Positions 8,453 to 18,094 of a DNA stretch of 46,493 nt are shown here, one piece after another. The stretch comes from an uncultured Marinoscillum sp. (GTDB lineage: Bacteria > Bacteroidota > Bacteroidia > Cytophagales > MED-G16). The notes below the pieces were generated by a model, which saw only the letters and a list, made by a program, of their open reading frames with translations, did not search any database and was not told where the DNA came from. The stretch is from assembly GCA_902628365.1 (NCBI GenBank), contig CACOMW010000007.1, positions 1 to 46,493 on the forward strand, given 5' to 3'. The translations under genes were made by a program, and so were the position numbers. Each line of letters begins with the position of its first letter. The first letter of the stretch is position 1.

Positions 8453-10870
8453 TTATTTTCTTATTTCAGCTTTAAGTTCTTTTTCAAAAGACCCAATCAG
8501 AGTTTCCATTGTATGGTTTATGCTTTTTTCATCAAGAGTTTTATTATCATCTTGTAAAATAAATCTAATTGCATACGCCTTTTTATTATTAATATTTTTT
8601 CCTTCATATATATCGTATAAATGAATTTTCTTAATAAGATTTAATTTATTTTTTTCAACTATATTTTCAATATCACTGAATTTAACCGATTTATCCAAAA
8701 TTAGAGAAAGGTCTCTTTGAACTTCTGGAAATTTTGAAACGGGTTTGTATAGCAATTGCTCTTTTGAATTATCATATAAATTTTTCCAATTAATTTCTGC
8801 ATAAAAAATATTTTCACTTATTTCAAATTGTTTTTTTATTTCTTCACTTATTTGTCCAATTTTTGCTATTTCATTTTTATCTTTTTTAATAAGAACTCCA
8901 CTTTTGAAAAATGAATCTTTAAATTCTTTTTGATTATAATTATTTATTTTACTTTTCTGAAGTACTTTATGAACTATATCTTTAATATCATTTATTGATG
9001 AATCTTTATTTTGCTTATTAAAATGATCTTCATAATTATTTCCTACTAAATAAATTCCAAGTTTTTTATTTTCTCTATATGATGATTTTTCTTTTTTATA
9101 TGTTTTGTCAAGTTCAAATAATTTTAAATTTTTTTGCTTTCTATTTAAATTATATTTTATTACTTCCAAACTTGTAAATAAAAGATGAGTTTTAAGAACA
9201 CCGTGTTCTTCACTAAGTTTATTTATCATTTCAATACTATCTTTTTTATTCCATAATTTTTCATTTTCAACAAATCTTATGGATGTAAGTGAGTTTGTAG
9301 TTATCTCATAATACCCATTAGATATCAACAAATTGATGATATTTTTTATAAAATCTTCTTCTATTTTTGCCTTGCTTGGTTTTGATAAAAATTCAGATCC
9401 TAAGTGTTTAGAAAGATTTATATTATTATAACCATAAATTCTTAAAATTTCTTCTACTATGTCAGCTTCTCTTTTAACATCAGTTCTGTATGGTGGTATT
9501 GATAATTCAATTAAAGAATCATTAATATTTTTTGAATTAATTTCTAATGAATTCAAGATATTTATTATTTCTTTTTTAGGTATAGAAATTCCAATTAATT
9601 TATTTACTCTATTTATATCCAATTTCAGCACAGTATTCTTTATTTTTTTTGGATATATATCAATTATTTTGGAAGCTATTTTTCCTCCACTCAATTCTTT
9701 TATCATTTTAGCTGCTATTTTTAATGAATAAACAGTAATGTTTGGATCTGTTCCTCTTTCAAATCTAAAAGACGCATCAGTACTTATTTGATGATTTTGA
9801 GATGATTTTCTAACTAGTTTAGGATTGAAGTAAGCACTTTCTAGAAATATATTTTTAGTTTTATTTTTTACCTCAGATGATTCTCCTCCTAGAACTCCTG
9901 CAATACATAAAGGGGTTTTGTCATCACATATCATTAAATCTTCGTTTTTTAATTCTCTTTCGATTCCATCTAAAGTTGAGAATTTTGTTCCTTCTTTTAA
10001 AAATTGTACTTTAATTTTCTTACTCTTTATTTTGTCATAATCAAATGCATGCATTGGTTGTCCAAATGAATGTAAAATATAGTTTGTTATGTCTACAATA
10101 TTATTTATTGGTTTTAAACCTATACTCTGTAAATTATTCTGAAGCCATTTTGGAGAATCTTTTATTTCAACTTCAGAAATTAAAATACCAGAATATCTTG
10201 GGCATGCTGAAGAATCTTGAACTTTAACTTCAAGTTTTAATGTTTTTGAATTTGATTCGGATAAATTATCTTTTGGTAGATTTATTGAAGATATATTTAA
10301 TACTGATTTCAAATCTCGAGCAACACCTAAATGAGAAGCTGCATCTGCTCTATTTGGCGTTAATGATATATCAAATATAAAATCTTCATTTTGATTAAAA
10401 TATTTATATGCTTTTGCTCCATTTTTTATTTTATTACCTTTTAAAATAATTATTCCTTTTTCATCGTTTCCAATACCAATTTCCTTTTCCGAACATAACA
10501 TTCCTTCAGAATCTTCTCCTCTAATTTTGGTTTTACTAATTTTTACTTTTTGACCTCCTAATGGATAGATAAATGTTCCAGGTTTAGCAACTACAACTTT
10601 TTGATTTTCTTTTATATTTTTTGCCCCGCATACTATTTTTAATTTTTCTCTACCAACATCAACTTCTGTTACTTGTAATTTATTTGCATTACTATGGCTT
10701 TTTATTTTTTTTATTTCTCCTATAACTAAATCATTTAATTTTAATTTTTCGTTACCAAGTTTTTCTATTGATTCTACCTCTAATCCGACTTCTGTAAGTA
10801 AATTCGATATTTCTTCTGGAGAATTATTTAATTCAATAAAATTTTTAAGCCAATTTAAAGAAATTTTCAT
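8453..10870 (-). CDS. pheT: Phenylalanine--tRNA ligase beta subunit
   Basis: Beta chain of the (alpha-beta)2 enzyme that charges tRNA-Phe; it binds and positions the tRNA and edits mischarged Tyr. The 805 residues show the start KISLNWLKNFI, an EMAP/OB tRNA-binding domain at about residues 40-150 (NANKLQVTEVD, KIVCGAKN), a B3/4 editing domain with GGESSEVKN, the B5 domain, and a C-terminal FDX-ACB anticodon-binding domain (VSKFPEVQRDLSLI). Length is normal for the family. The partner pheS is not in the window. A TAGTTTTG box lies just upstream. Confidence 0.96.
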   Translation of the reverse strand: MKISLNWLKNFIELNNSPEEISNLLTEVGLEVESIEKLGNEKLKLNDLVIGEIKKIKSHSNANKLQVTEVDVGREKLKIVCGAKNIKENQKVVVAKPGTFIYPLGGQKVKISKTKIRGEDSEGMLCSEKEIGIGNDEKGIIILKGNKIKNGAKAYKYFNQNEDFIFDISLTPNRADAASHLGVARDLKSVLNISSINLPKDNLSESNSKTLKLEVKVQDSSACPRYSGILISEVEIKDSPKWLQNNLQSIGLKPINNIVDITNYILHSFGQPMHAFDYDKIKSKKIKVQFLKEGTKFSTLDGIERELKNEDLMICDDKTPLCIAGVLGGESSEVKNKTKNIFLESAYFNPKLVRKSSQNHQISTDASFRFERGTDPNITVYSLKIAAKMIKELSGGKIASKIIDIYPKKIKNTVLKLDINRVNKLIGISIPKKEIINILNSLEINSKNINDSLIELSIPPYRTDVKREADIVEEILRIYGYNNINLSKHLGSEFLSKPSKAKIEEDFIKNIINLLISNGYYEITTNSLTSIRFVENEKLWNKKDSIEMINKLSEEHGVLKTHLLFTSLEVIKYNLNRKQKNLKLFELDKTYKKEKSSYRENKKLGIYLVGNNYEDHFNKQNKDSSINDIKDIVHKVLQKSKINNYNQKEFKDSFFKSGVLIKKDKNEIAKIGQISEEIKKQFEISENIFYAEINWKNLYDNSKEQLLYKPVSKFPEVQRDLSLILDKSVKFSDIENIVEKNKLNLIKKIHLYDIYEGKNINNKKAYAIRFILQDDNKTLDEKSINHTMETLIGSFEKELKAEIRK

Positions 10871-10895
10871 TTCTAAATAATTTATGAATTTTTAT

Positions 10896-10903
10896 CAAAA
10901 CTA
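10896..10903 (-). promoter_or_regulatory. Candidate -7 element for pheT operon
   Basis: Reads TAGTTTTG on the minus strand, a perfect match to the Bacteroidota -7 box TAnnTTTG, 25 bases upstream of the pheT ATG. No TTG lies at the expected 17-23 base spacing upstream, so only half the promoter is seen. Confidence 0.35.
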
Positions 10904-10922
10904 ACTAAAAAGCTTATTTAAT

Positions 10923-11525
10923 TTATTTAAAATACTTTTTTTCTCCAGCCAAAATTTTTAGTGGTATATTATTTTCTTTCGGAGGAATTGGACATGTATA
11001 TTTTATATCGTATTCACAGTAAGGGTTATATGACTTATTGAAATCTACTTCAATTCTTTTTGAATTTTTAAAACTAAGATCAATATATCTTCCTCCTGCA
11101 TATGTTTGATTTCCATTTGTTTTATCATTAAATAATAGAAATACATTATTTTTATTTTGATTATTTATTTCTTTAAATAGAATTAAAGCTATTTTTTCGC
11201 CTTTAAGTTTCATTTTTGCAATTGCAAATTTTAAGTAAATAACTTCTTTATTGTCAAAGGTTTTCAATAATACTGTATCTACTTTTTCAAGCTTTTCTAT
11301 AATAGCATTTGTTTTAAATGATATATCCGGTGGAAAATAATTTAAACCCATAAATTTTTTTCCTTTAAATGGTGAATCATTTGAGTTTTTAAAAAATTTT
11401 TCTGTTTCTTTTCTTTCTTCTAAAATTCTATCAACATATTTTTTGTTGTCTTCTTTATTGAAAAGTATAAAGTATAATGATACAGTAACTATAGATACGA
11501 AAAAAAATTTAATGGTATTGTTCAA
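10923..11525 (-). CDS. DUF1684 family protein
   Basis: A 200-residue protein with one N-terminal hydrophobic segment (about residues 6-22: signal peptide or membrane anchor), so probably exported or inner-membrane anchored. The C-terminal half carries the DUF1684 signature: YAGGRYIDL, then FNKSYNPYCEYD, CPIPPKENNIPLKILAGEK. Function is unknown to me. The start is TTG 11525; no ATG lies upstream in frame before a stop. It sits between rpsT and pheT with separate spacing (23 and 52 bases), so it could be read from the rpsT promoter. Confidence 0.85.
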   Translation of the reverse strand: MNNTIKFFFVSIVTVSLYFILFNKEDNKKYVDRILEERKETEKFFKNSNDSPFKGKKFMGLNYFPPDISFKTNAIIEKLEKVDTVLLKTFDNKEVIYLKFAIAKMKLKGEKIALILFKEINNQNKNNVFLLFNDKTNGNQTYAGGRYIDLSFKNSKRIEVDFNKSYNPYCEYDIKYTCPIPPKENNIPLKILAGEKKYFK

Positions 11526-11548
11526 AATGAATCAATATGAATAATAAA

Positions 11549-11800
11549 TTATAATGAATTAACGTGTTTTGTAAGACTTGATTTTAGGTTATCAACTTTA
11601 TTTTTATGCAAAATATTATTTTTGCCTAATTTGTCAATCATTGAAGTGGTTTGAATTAGCAGTTTTTTTGCAGTTGCTTTTTTTGTTTCAGCTTTAAGCT
11701 TTTTAATTTGAGTTTTTGTTTTTTTATGCTGAAGCTTATTTCTTAATTTCTTTGTATTATTAGATCGGATTCTTTTAATTGCAGATTTATGATTAGCCAT
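11549..11800 (-). CDS. rpsT: 30S ribosomal protein S20
   Basis: Small-subunit protein binding the 5' domain of 16S rRNA. It has 83 residues, very Lys-rich, beginning ANHKSAIKRIRSNNTKKLRN, which is the family signature, with alternating basic helices and no acidic tail. The start ATG 11800 follows a near-ideal Bacteroidota promoter, leaving an untranslated leader of only about a dozen bases. Confidence 0.96.
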   Translation of the reverse strand: MANHKSAIKRIRSNNTKKLRNKLQHKKTKTQIKKLKAETKKATAKKLLIQTTSMIDKLGKNNILHKNKVDNLKSSLTKHVNSL

Positions 11801-11819
11801 AGTTTTAATAATTAGGGTG

Positions 11820-11850
11820 CAAATCTAATGTTTATCACAAATATTGCAAA
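11820..11850 (-). promoter_or_regulatory. Promoter of rpsT
   Basis: On the minus strand: TTTG (11850-11847), exactly 19 bases, then TAGATTTG (11827-11820). This matches the published Bacteroidota consensus TTTG-N19-TAnnTTTG at every fixed position. Transcription should begin near 11813, leaving a very short leader before ATG 11800. This is the clearest promoter in the window. Confidence 0.78.
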
Positions 11851-11902
11851 TTAATTTACAAACAAAATGTTTGAAAAAATTATGATAATTTGAAAATAAA
11901 AC

Positions 11903-11910
11903 TATTTTTG
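11903..11910 (+). promoter_or_regulatory. Candidate -7 element for the DUF2795-type gene
   Basis: TATTTTTG matches TAnnTTTG and lies 23 bases before the ATG at 11934. The nearest upstream TTTG boxes are 10 and 29 bases away, outside the usual 17-23 spacing, so the -33 half is not convincing. Confidence 0.35.
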
Positions 11911-11933
11911 CGAAAATAATACTTTTAATAATT

Positions 11934-12155
11934 ATGTATTGGACACTAGAATTAGCTTCTTATCTTGAAGATGCCCCTTGGCCTGCTACTAAAGATGAAT
12001 TAATTGAATTTTCAATTAGGACTGGTGTACCAGCTGAAGTTGTGGAAAATTTACAAGAATTGGAAGATGACGGTGCTCCTTATGAGAATATTGAGGAAAT
12101 TTGGCCAGATTATCCATCTAAAGATGATTTTTTTTTCAATGAGGATGAATATTAG
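11934..12155 (+). CDS. DUF2795-type small acidic protein
   Basis: A 73-residue, strongly acidic, soluble protein beginning MYWTLELASYLEDAPWPAT and ending in a DDFFFNEDEY-like tail. Proteins of almost identical size and sequence occur across Bacteroidota and are annotated DUF2795; their function is not established. The N-terminal half suggests a helical fold (DELIEFSIRTGVPAEVVENLQEL). It stands alone on the plus strand between rpsT and ispD, with its stop three bases from the convergent ispD stop. Its conservation makes it useful for placing the organism. Confidence 0.85.
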   Translation: MYWTLELASYLEDAPWPATKDELIEFSIRTGVPAEVVENLQELEDDGAPYENIEEIWPDYPSKDDFFFNEDEY

Positions 12156-12158
12156 ATA

Positions 12159-12803
12159 TTATAGGTAGTTTTCGGCCAATATAAGATCTTTTTTTGTTGT
12201 TATTTTAAAATTTTTTTCTTCTCCTTTTATCAAATTTATTTTTTTATTTAAACTTTCAAATACGTTAGAATCATCTGTGAATTTTTTATTAAATTTTTGC
12301 GTATAAGCTTTTTTTATTCCTGAACTATGAAAAACCTGAGGAGTTTGTATTAAAACATAATTTTTTCTATCTAAAGATTTATTTTTATTTATTTTTCTTA
12401 TAGTATCTTTCAAAGTAATATATGGAATCGCATTATTTTTTTTCAAAGCGGTCTTATATAAATTTTCTATCAAATTTTTAGATATAAGTGGCCTTACTCC
12501 ATCATGAATAGCAACTAGTCCATTATCTTTTACATATTTCAACCCATTTTTGACTGAATCATATCTTCTTTTTCCACCCTCTACAATCGATATATTATTA
12601 TGATTTTTATAATTAATTAATATTTTTTCCCAGTTCTTATTATTATTAATTACTAAAATTATTTCAATTTTTTCAATTTTTAAAAATTTTTCAATGGTAT
12701 AACAAATTATAGGTTTGTCATTAATTTTATAGAATTGTTTTGGAAAATCAAGCCCAGATCTTTTTCCTTGTCCAGCAGCAAGGATAATAGCATATTTTTT
12801 CAT
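12159..12803 (-). CDS. ispD: 2-C-methyl-D-erythritol 4-phosphate cytidylyltransferase
   Basis: Third step of the MEP isoprenoid pathway: CTP plus MEP gives CDP-methylerythritol and pyrophosphate. The 214 residues include the nucleotidyltransferase P-loop-like start ILAAGQGKRSGLDFPKQF, the HDGVRPL motif and IQTPQVF. Slightly short for the family (220-230) but all core motifs are present. It starts 15 bases after the queA stop and is probably co-transcribed with it. CTP-glycerol and ribitol transferases share the fold, but PKQF plus HDGVRP favours IspD. Confidence 0.9.
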   Translation of the reverse strand: MKKYAIILAAGQGKRSGLDFPKQFYKINDKPIICYTIEKFLKIEKIEIILVINNNKNWEKILINYKNHNNISIVEGGKRRYDSVKNGLKYVKDNGLVAIHDGVRPLISKNLIENLYKTALKKNNAIPYITLKDTIRKINKNKSLDRKNYVLIQTPQVFHSSGIKKAYTQKFNKKFTDDSNVFESLNKKINLIKGEEKNFKITTKKDLILAENYL

Positions 12804-12818
12804 TTTAAATCTATGAAT

Positions 12819-13865
12819 TTATAGAATTAACATAGCATCACCATAACTATGAAATCTATATTTTTTTTGAATAGCAATTTTATATGCTTTCATGATATTA
12901 TCAAATCCTCCATAAGCAGCAGCCATCATCAATAATGTTGATTTTGGGCTATGAAAATTTGTAACCATTCCGCTACAGATTTGAAAACGAAAAGGAGGAA
13001 AAATAAATTTATCTGTCCATCCTTGGTTTGGTTTTAATTTTCCACTTGTTGAAACTGATGATTCTAGTGTTTTCATAGTAGAAGTTCCAACTGCAACAAT
13101 TTTTTTACCTTGATCCAGAGCTATATTTACTGCTATCGAGGTTTCCTCAGGAATAGAAAAATTTTCTGAATCCATTTTATGTTTGGTTAAATCTTCAACA
13201 TCAACATCTTTAAATGTTCCTAGACTAATATGAGTAGTTATTGTTACTATTTTGACACCAATTAATTCTAATTTTTTTAAAATAATTTTTGTAAAGTGAA
13301 GACCAGCGGCTGGTGCAGCAACAGCTCCAGTTTTTTTTGCATAAATAGTCTGAAACCTCTCTTTATCATCTTTTTCTATTTTTCTTTTGATATTTTTAGG
13401 TAGTGGTGTTTCTCCATATTCTTTAATGATGTCATGAAAGTCCTTTTCACTATCCTCAGGTATAAACCGAATGGTTCTTCCTCTTGAGGTTGTATTATCA
13501 ATTACTTCTGCAACAAGTTCTCCATTTCCAAAATATAACTTATTTCCAACTCTTATTTTTCTTGCAGGATCAACTAGAACATCCCAAAGGTTTAATTCTG
13601 GATTCAATTCTCTTAATAAAAAAACTTCAATTTTTGCACCGGTTTTTTCTTTTTGCCCATAAAGTCTAGCAGGGAAAACTTTAGTATCATTTAATACTAT
13701 CACATCACCTTCTTCAAAATAACTCACAAGATCTGTGAACTTTTTATGATTAATTTTTCCTGAATCTTTATTAATTACCATTAACTTGGATCCATCTCTA
13801 TCCTTTGTAGGTCTTACAGCAGTTCTATTTGCCGGGAGTTTAAAATTAAATTCTGATAGTTTCAT
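12819..13865 (-). CDS. queA: S-adenosylmethionine:tRNA ribosyltransferase-isomerase
   Basis: Penultimate step of queuosine synthesis: transfers and rearranges the ribosyl part of SAM onto preQ1 at the tRNA wobble position. The 348 residues match family length, with [10 protein letters not shown] at the start, [32 protein letters not shown] and [12 protein letters not shown]. The ATG 13865 is preceded by a TAGCTTTG box, and the gene diverges from the permease at 13955. Confidence 0.96.
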   Translation of the reverse strand: MKLSEFNFKLPANRTAVRPTKDRDGSKLMVINKDSGKINHKKFTDLVSYFEEGDVIVLNDTKVFPARLYGQKEKTGAKIEVFLLRELNPELNLWDVLVDPARKIRVGNKLYFGNGELVAEVIDNTTSRGRTIRFIPEDSEKDFHDIIKEYGETPLPKNIKRKIEKDDKERFQTIYAKKTGAVAAPAAGLHFTKIILKKLELIGVKIVTITTHISLGTFKDVDVEDLTKHKMDSENFSIPEETSIAVNIALDQGKKIVAVGTSTMKTLESSVSTSGKLKPNQGWTDKFIFPPFRFQICSGMVTNFHSPKSTLLMMAAAYGGFDNIMKAYKIAIQKKYRFHSYGDAMLIL

Positions 13866-13902
13866 ATTTACTTTAAGAAATAAATTATACTTTTGGAGTC
13901 TG

Positions 13903-13910
13903 CAAAGCTA
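13903..13910 (-). promoter_or_regulatory. Candidate -7 element for queA-ispD
   Basis: Minus-strand TAGCTTTG, a full match to TAnnTTTG, 37 bases upstream of the queA ATG. No TTG is found at the proper distance upstream, so the -33 half is not identified. Confidence 0.42.
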
Positions 13911-13954
13911 AATAATTGTTTTATAAACTATATATAAATTAAAAATAATATTTA

Positions 13955-15214
13955 ATGAGGCTGATAATTAGATTGATTAAGGAGAGTATAATTTTTGCAT
14001 TTAATGCTTTAATTGCAAATCCAGTAAGAACACTTTTATCTTTATTGGGAGTTACAATTGGTATTTTTACAATTATTGCAGTTCTTTCGGTAGTTGATTC
14101 CCTAGAAAAAAGTGTTAAAAATAGTTTTAATTTTCTTGGAACCAACAATTTACGAGTTGAAAAATGGCCTTGGGATTTTGATAATCCAGGTTATGAATGG
14201 TGGAAATTTTGGAAAAGACCTCATCCAACTTACAATGAATATCTTTTTTTAAAGAAAAATTTAAAAAATGCTGATGCTGTTGAAATTTATGCAAGACGAG
14301 GAGATATCAATTTAAAATATTTAAATAATAGCACTGTTTCTGATGGTATTAATGGTATAGTTTATGACTCTAAAGACGTTGGCGATTATGATATTTCGAT
14401 AGGAAGATTTTTTACAGAGGATGAGACTATTAAGGGTAGAAATTATGTGATAATTGGATATAAAATTTATAAGGAGTTATTTGATCAATCATTTGATCCG
14501 ATTGGTAAAAAAATCAAAATAAAAGGTATTAATTTTTTAATCGTTGGGGTAATAGAGGAACAAGGAGAAAGCTTTGTAGGGGGAGACAGTTTTGATAGAC
14601 AAATATTTATTCCATTTAATAGTTTTAAAAAAATTTACAGAGTTGGGAAAAAGGGTTCTGATGCTGTAATTATTGTTAAAGGAAATTCTGATATTGATCC
14701 AGGGTTAGTTGAGCTTGAATATGAGCTTACTGGCTTACTGAGGGCTCAAAGAGGTATAAAACCTTTAGATGAGGAGAATTTTGCAATAAATAGACCAGAG
14801 TATTTATCTAATATTATAGGAGGTGTTTTTGATGTATTAACCGTTGCTGGTTGGATAATTGGTAGTTTTTCAATTTTTGTTGGTGGTTTTGGTATTGCTA
14901 ATATAATGTTTGTATCTGTTAAAGAAAGAGTCCCAATCATTGGTCTACAAAAATCTTTAGGTGCCAAAAATTATTTTATTCTATTACAATTTTTATTTGA
15001 ATCTTCAATTTTAAGTCTTATAGGAGGATTAATTGGTCTTTTCTTTGTTTTTTTAATTACATTAATTGATACTGGTTCATTAGAATTAACAATTTCATTT
15101 ACTAATATTATTTTGGGTGTTTCTATATCAAGTATTATTGGTTTATTGGCAGGTATGTTACCTGCAATTTTTGCATCAAGACTAGATCCAGTAGAAGCAA
15201 TAAGGTCTAATTAA
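13955..15214 (+). CDS. ABC transporter permease, MacB/FtsX type
   Basis: A 419-residue inner-membrane protein with the MacB layout: one membrane helix at about residues 22-45 ([20 protein letters not shown]), a periplasmic MacB-PCD domain of about 230 residues, then three helices in the C-terminal FtsX domain (about 290-315, 340-370, 385-410) ending in PVEAIRSN. Relatives move lipoproteins, toxins or peptides by mechanotransmission with an ATPase partner. No ATPase gene is adjacent, so the partner must be elsewhere and the substrate cannot be named. Its stop shares the TTAA at 15211-15214 with convergent recA. Confidence 0.88.
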   Translation: MRLIIRLIKESIIFAFNALIANPVRTLLSLLGVTIGIFTIIAVLSVVDSLEKSVKNSFNFLGTNNLRVEKWPWDFDNPGYEWWKFWKRPHPTYNEYLFLKKNLKNADAVEIYARRGDINLKYLNNSTVSDGINGIVYDSKDVGDYDISIGRFFTEDETIKGRNYVIIGYKIYKELFDQSFDPIGKKIKIKGINFLIVGVIEEQGESFVGGDSFDRQIFIPFNSFKKIYRVGKKGSDAVIIVKGNSDIDPGLVELEYELTGLLRAQRGIKPLDEENFAINRPEYLSNIIGGVFDVLTVAGWIIGSFSIFVGGFGIANIMFVSVKERVPIIGLQKSLGAKNYFILLQFLFESSILSLIGGLIGLFFVFLITLIDTGSLELTISFTNIILGVSISSIIGLLAGMLPAIFASRLDPVEAIRSN

Positions 15215-16206
15215 TTATTTATTTTTTCTCTTATTTTGCTTTCTAATTCTTTCATTAATTCAGGATTATCTTCAATAATTTGTTTTGCTGAATCTCTTCC
15301 TTGAGCTAATTTATTTTCATTATATGAAAACCACGATCCTGCTTTTTGAATTATATTCATTTCAACACCTAGATCAATAATTTCACCAGATTTAGATATA
15401 CCTTTTCCATACATTATGTCAAATTCTACGACTTTAAATGGAGGAGCTACTTTATTCTTAACAACCTTAACTTTTGTTCTATTTCCCTTCACAGAGTCGG
15501 GATTATCTTTAATTTGCCCAATTCTTCTAATATCTATTCTTACTGATGAATAGAATTTTAATGCATTGCCTCCTGTAGTGGTCTCTGGATTACCAAACAT
15601 AACACCTATTTTTTGTCTTAATTGGTTAATAAAAACACATGCGCATCCTGATTTATGAATTGCACCAGTTAATTTTCTCATAGCTTGTGACATCAATCTT
15701 GCCTGGAGCCCCATTTTACTATCTCCCATTTCTCCTTCTAATTCTCCTTTTGGCACAAGTGCTGCTACTGAATCAATAACTATAATATCAATTGCACCTG
15801 ATCGAATTAGATGCTCTGCAATTTCTAAGGCTTGCTCTCCATTATCTGGTTGAGAAATAAGGAGGTTTTCTGTATCGATACCAAGTTTTTCTGCATAAGA
15901 CTTATCAAAAGCATGTTCTGCGTCAATGAAAGCAGCTATTCCGCCCTTTTTTTGAGCTTCCGCAATACAATGCATAGATAGAGTTGTTTTTCCTGATGAT
16001 TCTGGTCCATATATCTCGATAACTCTTCCTTTTGGTATTCCACCTATTCCAAGGGCTATATCTAACCCTATTGATCCTGTTGGGATGCTTGGAACATTAA
16101 TTATGCTCTCATCACTTAATTTCATAACGGTTCCTTGACCATATGTCTTTTCTAATTTTTCAATAGTTAGATTTAATACCTTTGTTTTTTCTTTATTCTC
16201 TTTCAT
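15211..16206 (-). CDS. recA: Recombinase RecA
   Basis: DNA strand-exchange protein for homologous recombination and repair. The 331 residues include Walker A GPESSGKT (residues 67-74), [33 protein letters not shown] (Walker B and the L1 loop region), [29 protein letters not shown] and a short acidic/basic C-terminus. Slightly shorter than E. coli RecA because of the reduced C-terminal tail. It is transcribed alone and divergently from the DUF3108 gene. The 165-base region between them holds no further gene I can see, only an imperfect dyad at 16300-16315. Confidence 0.98.
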   Translation of the reverse strand: MKENKEKTKVLNLTIEKLEKTYGQGTVMKLSDESIINVPSIPTGSIGLDIALGIGGIPKGRVIEIYGPESSGKTTLSMHCIAEAQKKGGIAAFIDAEHAFDKSYAEKLGIDTENLLISQPDNGEQALEIAEHLIRSGAIDIIVIDSVAALVPKGELEGEMGDSKMGLQARLMSQAMRKLTGAIHKSGCACVFINQLRQKIGVMFGNPETTTGGNALKFYSSVRIDIRRIGQIKDNPDSVKGNRTKVKVVKNKVAPPFKVVEFDIMYGKGISKSGEIIDLGVEMNIIQKAGSWFSYNENKLAQGRDSAKQIIEDNPELMKELESKIREKINN

Positions 16207-16299
16207 TTTAATGTTTTTTTAAATTCTTTTTGCTAAAATAAATAGTAATTTATAATTATGCTAATAAAATTAGTAAAAATAAATTAATTTTTAAAGAAG

Positions 16300-16315
16300 T
16301 TCGAAATCATACGAA
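16300..16315. promoter_or_regulatory. Imperfect dyad upstream of recA
   Basis: TTCG, eight bases, CGAA: a 4+4 inverted repeat in the recA/DUF3108 divergent intergenic region, about 95 bases before recA. It could be an operator, but it is short, and no LexA site consensus for this lineage is known to me. Low weight. Confidence 0.15.
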
Positions 16316-16371
16316 TCACTCACATGAATTTAATAATTTTGTAAGATATTTACTCTTATAAAATATACATT

Positions 16372-17208
16372 TTGAATTTTATTGTAAAGAATTTATTAGT
16401 TCTTCTAAGTTTTTTATTTTTTCATTTTTCTTCTAATTTAATAGATGGTGAGATAATAGAGACAAAGGTATCATTTAGTTTTTTTAATGCAGGAAAAGCC
16501 TCTATGTTGGTCGATAATAAAATTCATTTTGTTAACGATTTACCTTGTTATAAAATTGACGTTTTCGGAAGAACTACAGGGTTCTTTGATTTCTTTGCTA
16601 GAGTAAGAGATAATTGGGGCGTGTATATAGATACTATAAGTTATACACCTCAAAAGTTTTATAAATATTTACAAGAAGGAAAATATAAAAAAAATGAAAT
16701 TTTAAGGTTTAACACTCAGCCATTAGATTCTGTCGAAATAATAATTCTTGATAAAGAAACTAAAGAAGAAAAAGATAGAATATATTATCATTCAAAAAAT
16801 CAATTTAAAGATATAATGAGAGGGTATTTTATGAATTATTGGATTTCTAGTGTTTTTTATTTAAGAAGTCTTGATTATTCTCAAATCTCAATAGATACTT
16901 TAATTGAAATTCCTTTCCTAAGTGATAAAGGAAAGTACAATTATAAAATGAAGTATTTAGGTTCAAAAAAAATTAAATCATTAAATAAAAAATCATTAAG
17001 TGCACTTACATTTTCTCCTATTGTTCCAGAAAATAAATTATTTTCAGGAGAAAGTCCTGTTACTTTTTGGTTATCTGATGACGATAGAAAAATTCCTTTG
17101 AGATTAAGTGCTTCTATGCGATTTGGTGAATTTGATATAGAAACAATTGATTTTGATAATATGATAGATGATAAATCAAAAGAAATAATTTATAATAAGT
17201 ATAAGTGA
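16372..17208 (+). CDS. DUF3108 family exported protein
   Basis: A 278-residue protein with an N-terminal signal peptide (basic NFIVKN, then a hydrophobic stretch to about residue 23), so periplasmic or outer-membrane associated. The body is beta-rich with the DUF3108 pattern: FSFFNAGKASMLVDN, CYKIDVFGRTTGFFDFFARVRD, a YRDTxxxPQKF-like segment, and a C-terminal FWLSDDDRKIPLRLSAS. Function unknown; this family is frequent in Bacteroidota. Its fold is thought to resemble lipoprotein-carrier beta-barrels such as LolA/LolB, which is family-level inference. The start is TTG 16372; the only upstream in-frame possibilities are non-ATG. Confidence 0.82.
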   Translation: MNFIVKNLLVLLSFLFFHFSSNLIDGEIIETKVSFSFFNAGKASMLVDNKIHFVNDLPCYKIDVFGRTTGFFDFFARVRDNWGVYIDTISYTPQKFYKYLQEGKYKKNEILRFNTQPLDSVEIIILDKETKEEKDRIYYHSKNQFKDIMRGYFMNYWISSVFYLRSLDYSQISIDTLIEIPFLSDKGKYNYKMKYLGSKKIKSLNKKSLSALTFSPIVPENKLFSGESPVTFWLSDDDRKIPLRLSASMRFGEFDIETIDFDNMIDDKSKEIIYNKYK

Positions 17209-17310
17209 TTTTATTTTTTTATTAATATAAAATTTGTAGTATTTTAATCAATTATTTAAATAATTAATATATAAATAAATACTTTTACAATCGTTAAGTT
17301 ATAAAATAAT

Positions 17311-18009
17311 ATGTCTTCAAAGTCTGATTTCAAAATTCTAGCAATTGATGATGAAAAAGATATTTTATTACTTTTAAAGTATAATTTAGAACAAGAAGGT
17401 TATACTGTTAAAACTTTAGATTCTGGGATTGAAGCTTTAAAAACTGTTGAAAAATTTTCTCCACATCTTATTCTATTAGACATAATGATGCCAAAATTAG
17501 ATGGGATTGAAACATGTATAAAACTTCGATCAATTGAAAATTTATCTAATTCATATATAATTTTTTTAACAGCAAGAGAAGAAGAATATTCAGAGGTTGC
17601 TGCGTTTGATGCTGGAGCAGATGATTATATTACAAAACCAATAAAGCCAAGGGCTTTGATTAGTAGAATAAATTCTTTTTTTAAAAGAAGGTTTTCTTCA
17701 AAGGATTCAAGTTTAATACATGAAATTGAGACACTGAAAATTGATAAAAATAGTTACACTACTATTTTAGACGGAAAAAAAATTTATCTACCTAAAAAAG
17801 AATTTGAATTGTTATATTTCCTTATGAAAAATTCTACTAAAGTTTTTTCTAGAGATGTTTTATTAAGAAATGTATGGGGTTCAGGTGTTCATGTTGTAGC
17901 TAGAACAGTTGATGTACATATAAGAAAGCTAAGAGAAAAAATAGGAGAAAATTTTATTAAAACCATTAAAGGCGTTGGTTATAAATTTGAAGTCCCAACA
18001 AAAAATTAA
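17311..18009 (+). CDS. Response regulator, OmpR/PhoB family
   Basis: A 232-residue DNA-binding response regulator. The receiver domain (residues 1-125) has the acidic pair in AIDDEKD, phospho-acceptor Asp57 in LLDIMMPKLDG, Thr in FLTARE and Lys in DYITKPIKP. A winged-helix domain (about 135-230) ends with RTVDVHIRKLREKIG and TIKGVGYKFE. It is followed after 85 bases by a histidine kinase on the same strand, almost certainly its partner. The layout resembles PhoB/PhoR of Bacteroidota, but no phosphate genes are nearby, so the signal is not assigned. Confidence 0.93.
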   Translation: MSSKSDFKILAIDDEKDILLLLKYNLEQEGYTVKTLDSGIEALKTVEKFSPHLILLDIMMPKLDGIETCIKLRSIENLSNSYIIFLTAREEEYSEVAAFDAGADDYITKPIKPRALISRINSFFKRRFSSKDSSLIHEIETLKIDKNSYTTILDGKKIYLPKKEFELLYFLMKNSTKVFSRDVLLRNVWGSGVHVVARTVDVHIRKLREKIGENFIKTIKGVGYKFEVPTKN

Positions 18010-18094
18010 TTTTTTATTTCCAATATTAAATTAACGTTATTAAAAAAAATCATTAATTTATTATTTGTAAATTGTAATTGAATTATGCTATAAA

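Noticed and set aside
9459-9731. Plus-strand hydrophobic open frame inside pheT
   Set aside because: Antisense of Lys/Asn-rich coding sequence naturally yields Phe/Leu/Ile-rich frames. There is no family match and no start context.
13888-13895. TACTTTTG on the plus strand upstream of the MacB-type permease
   Set aside because: It is about 60 bases from the start with no -33 partner, and lies next to a better minus-strand box for queA.
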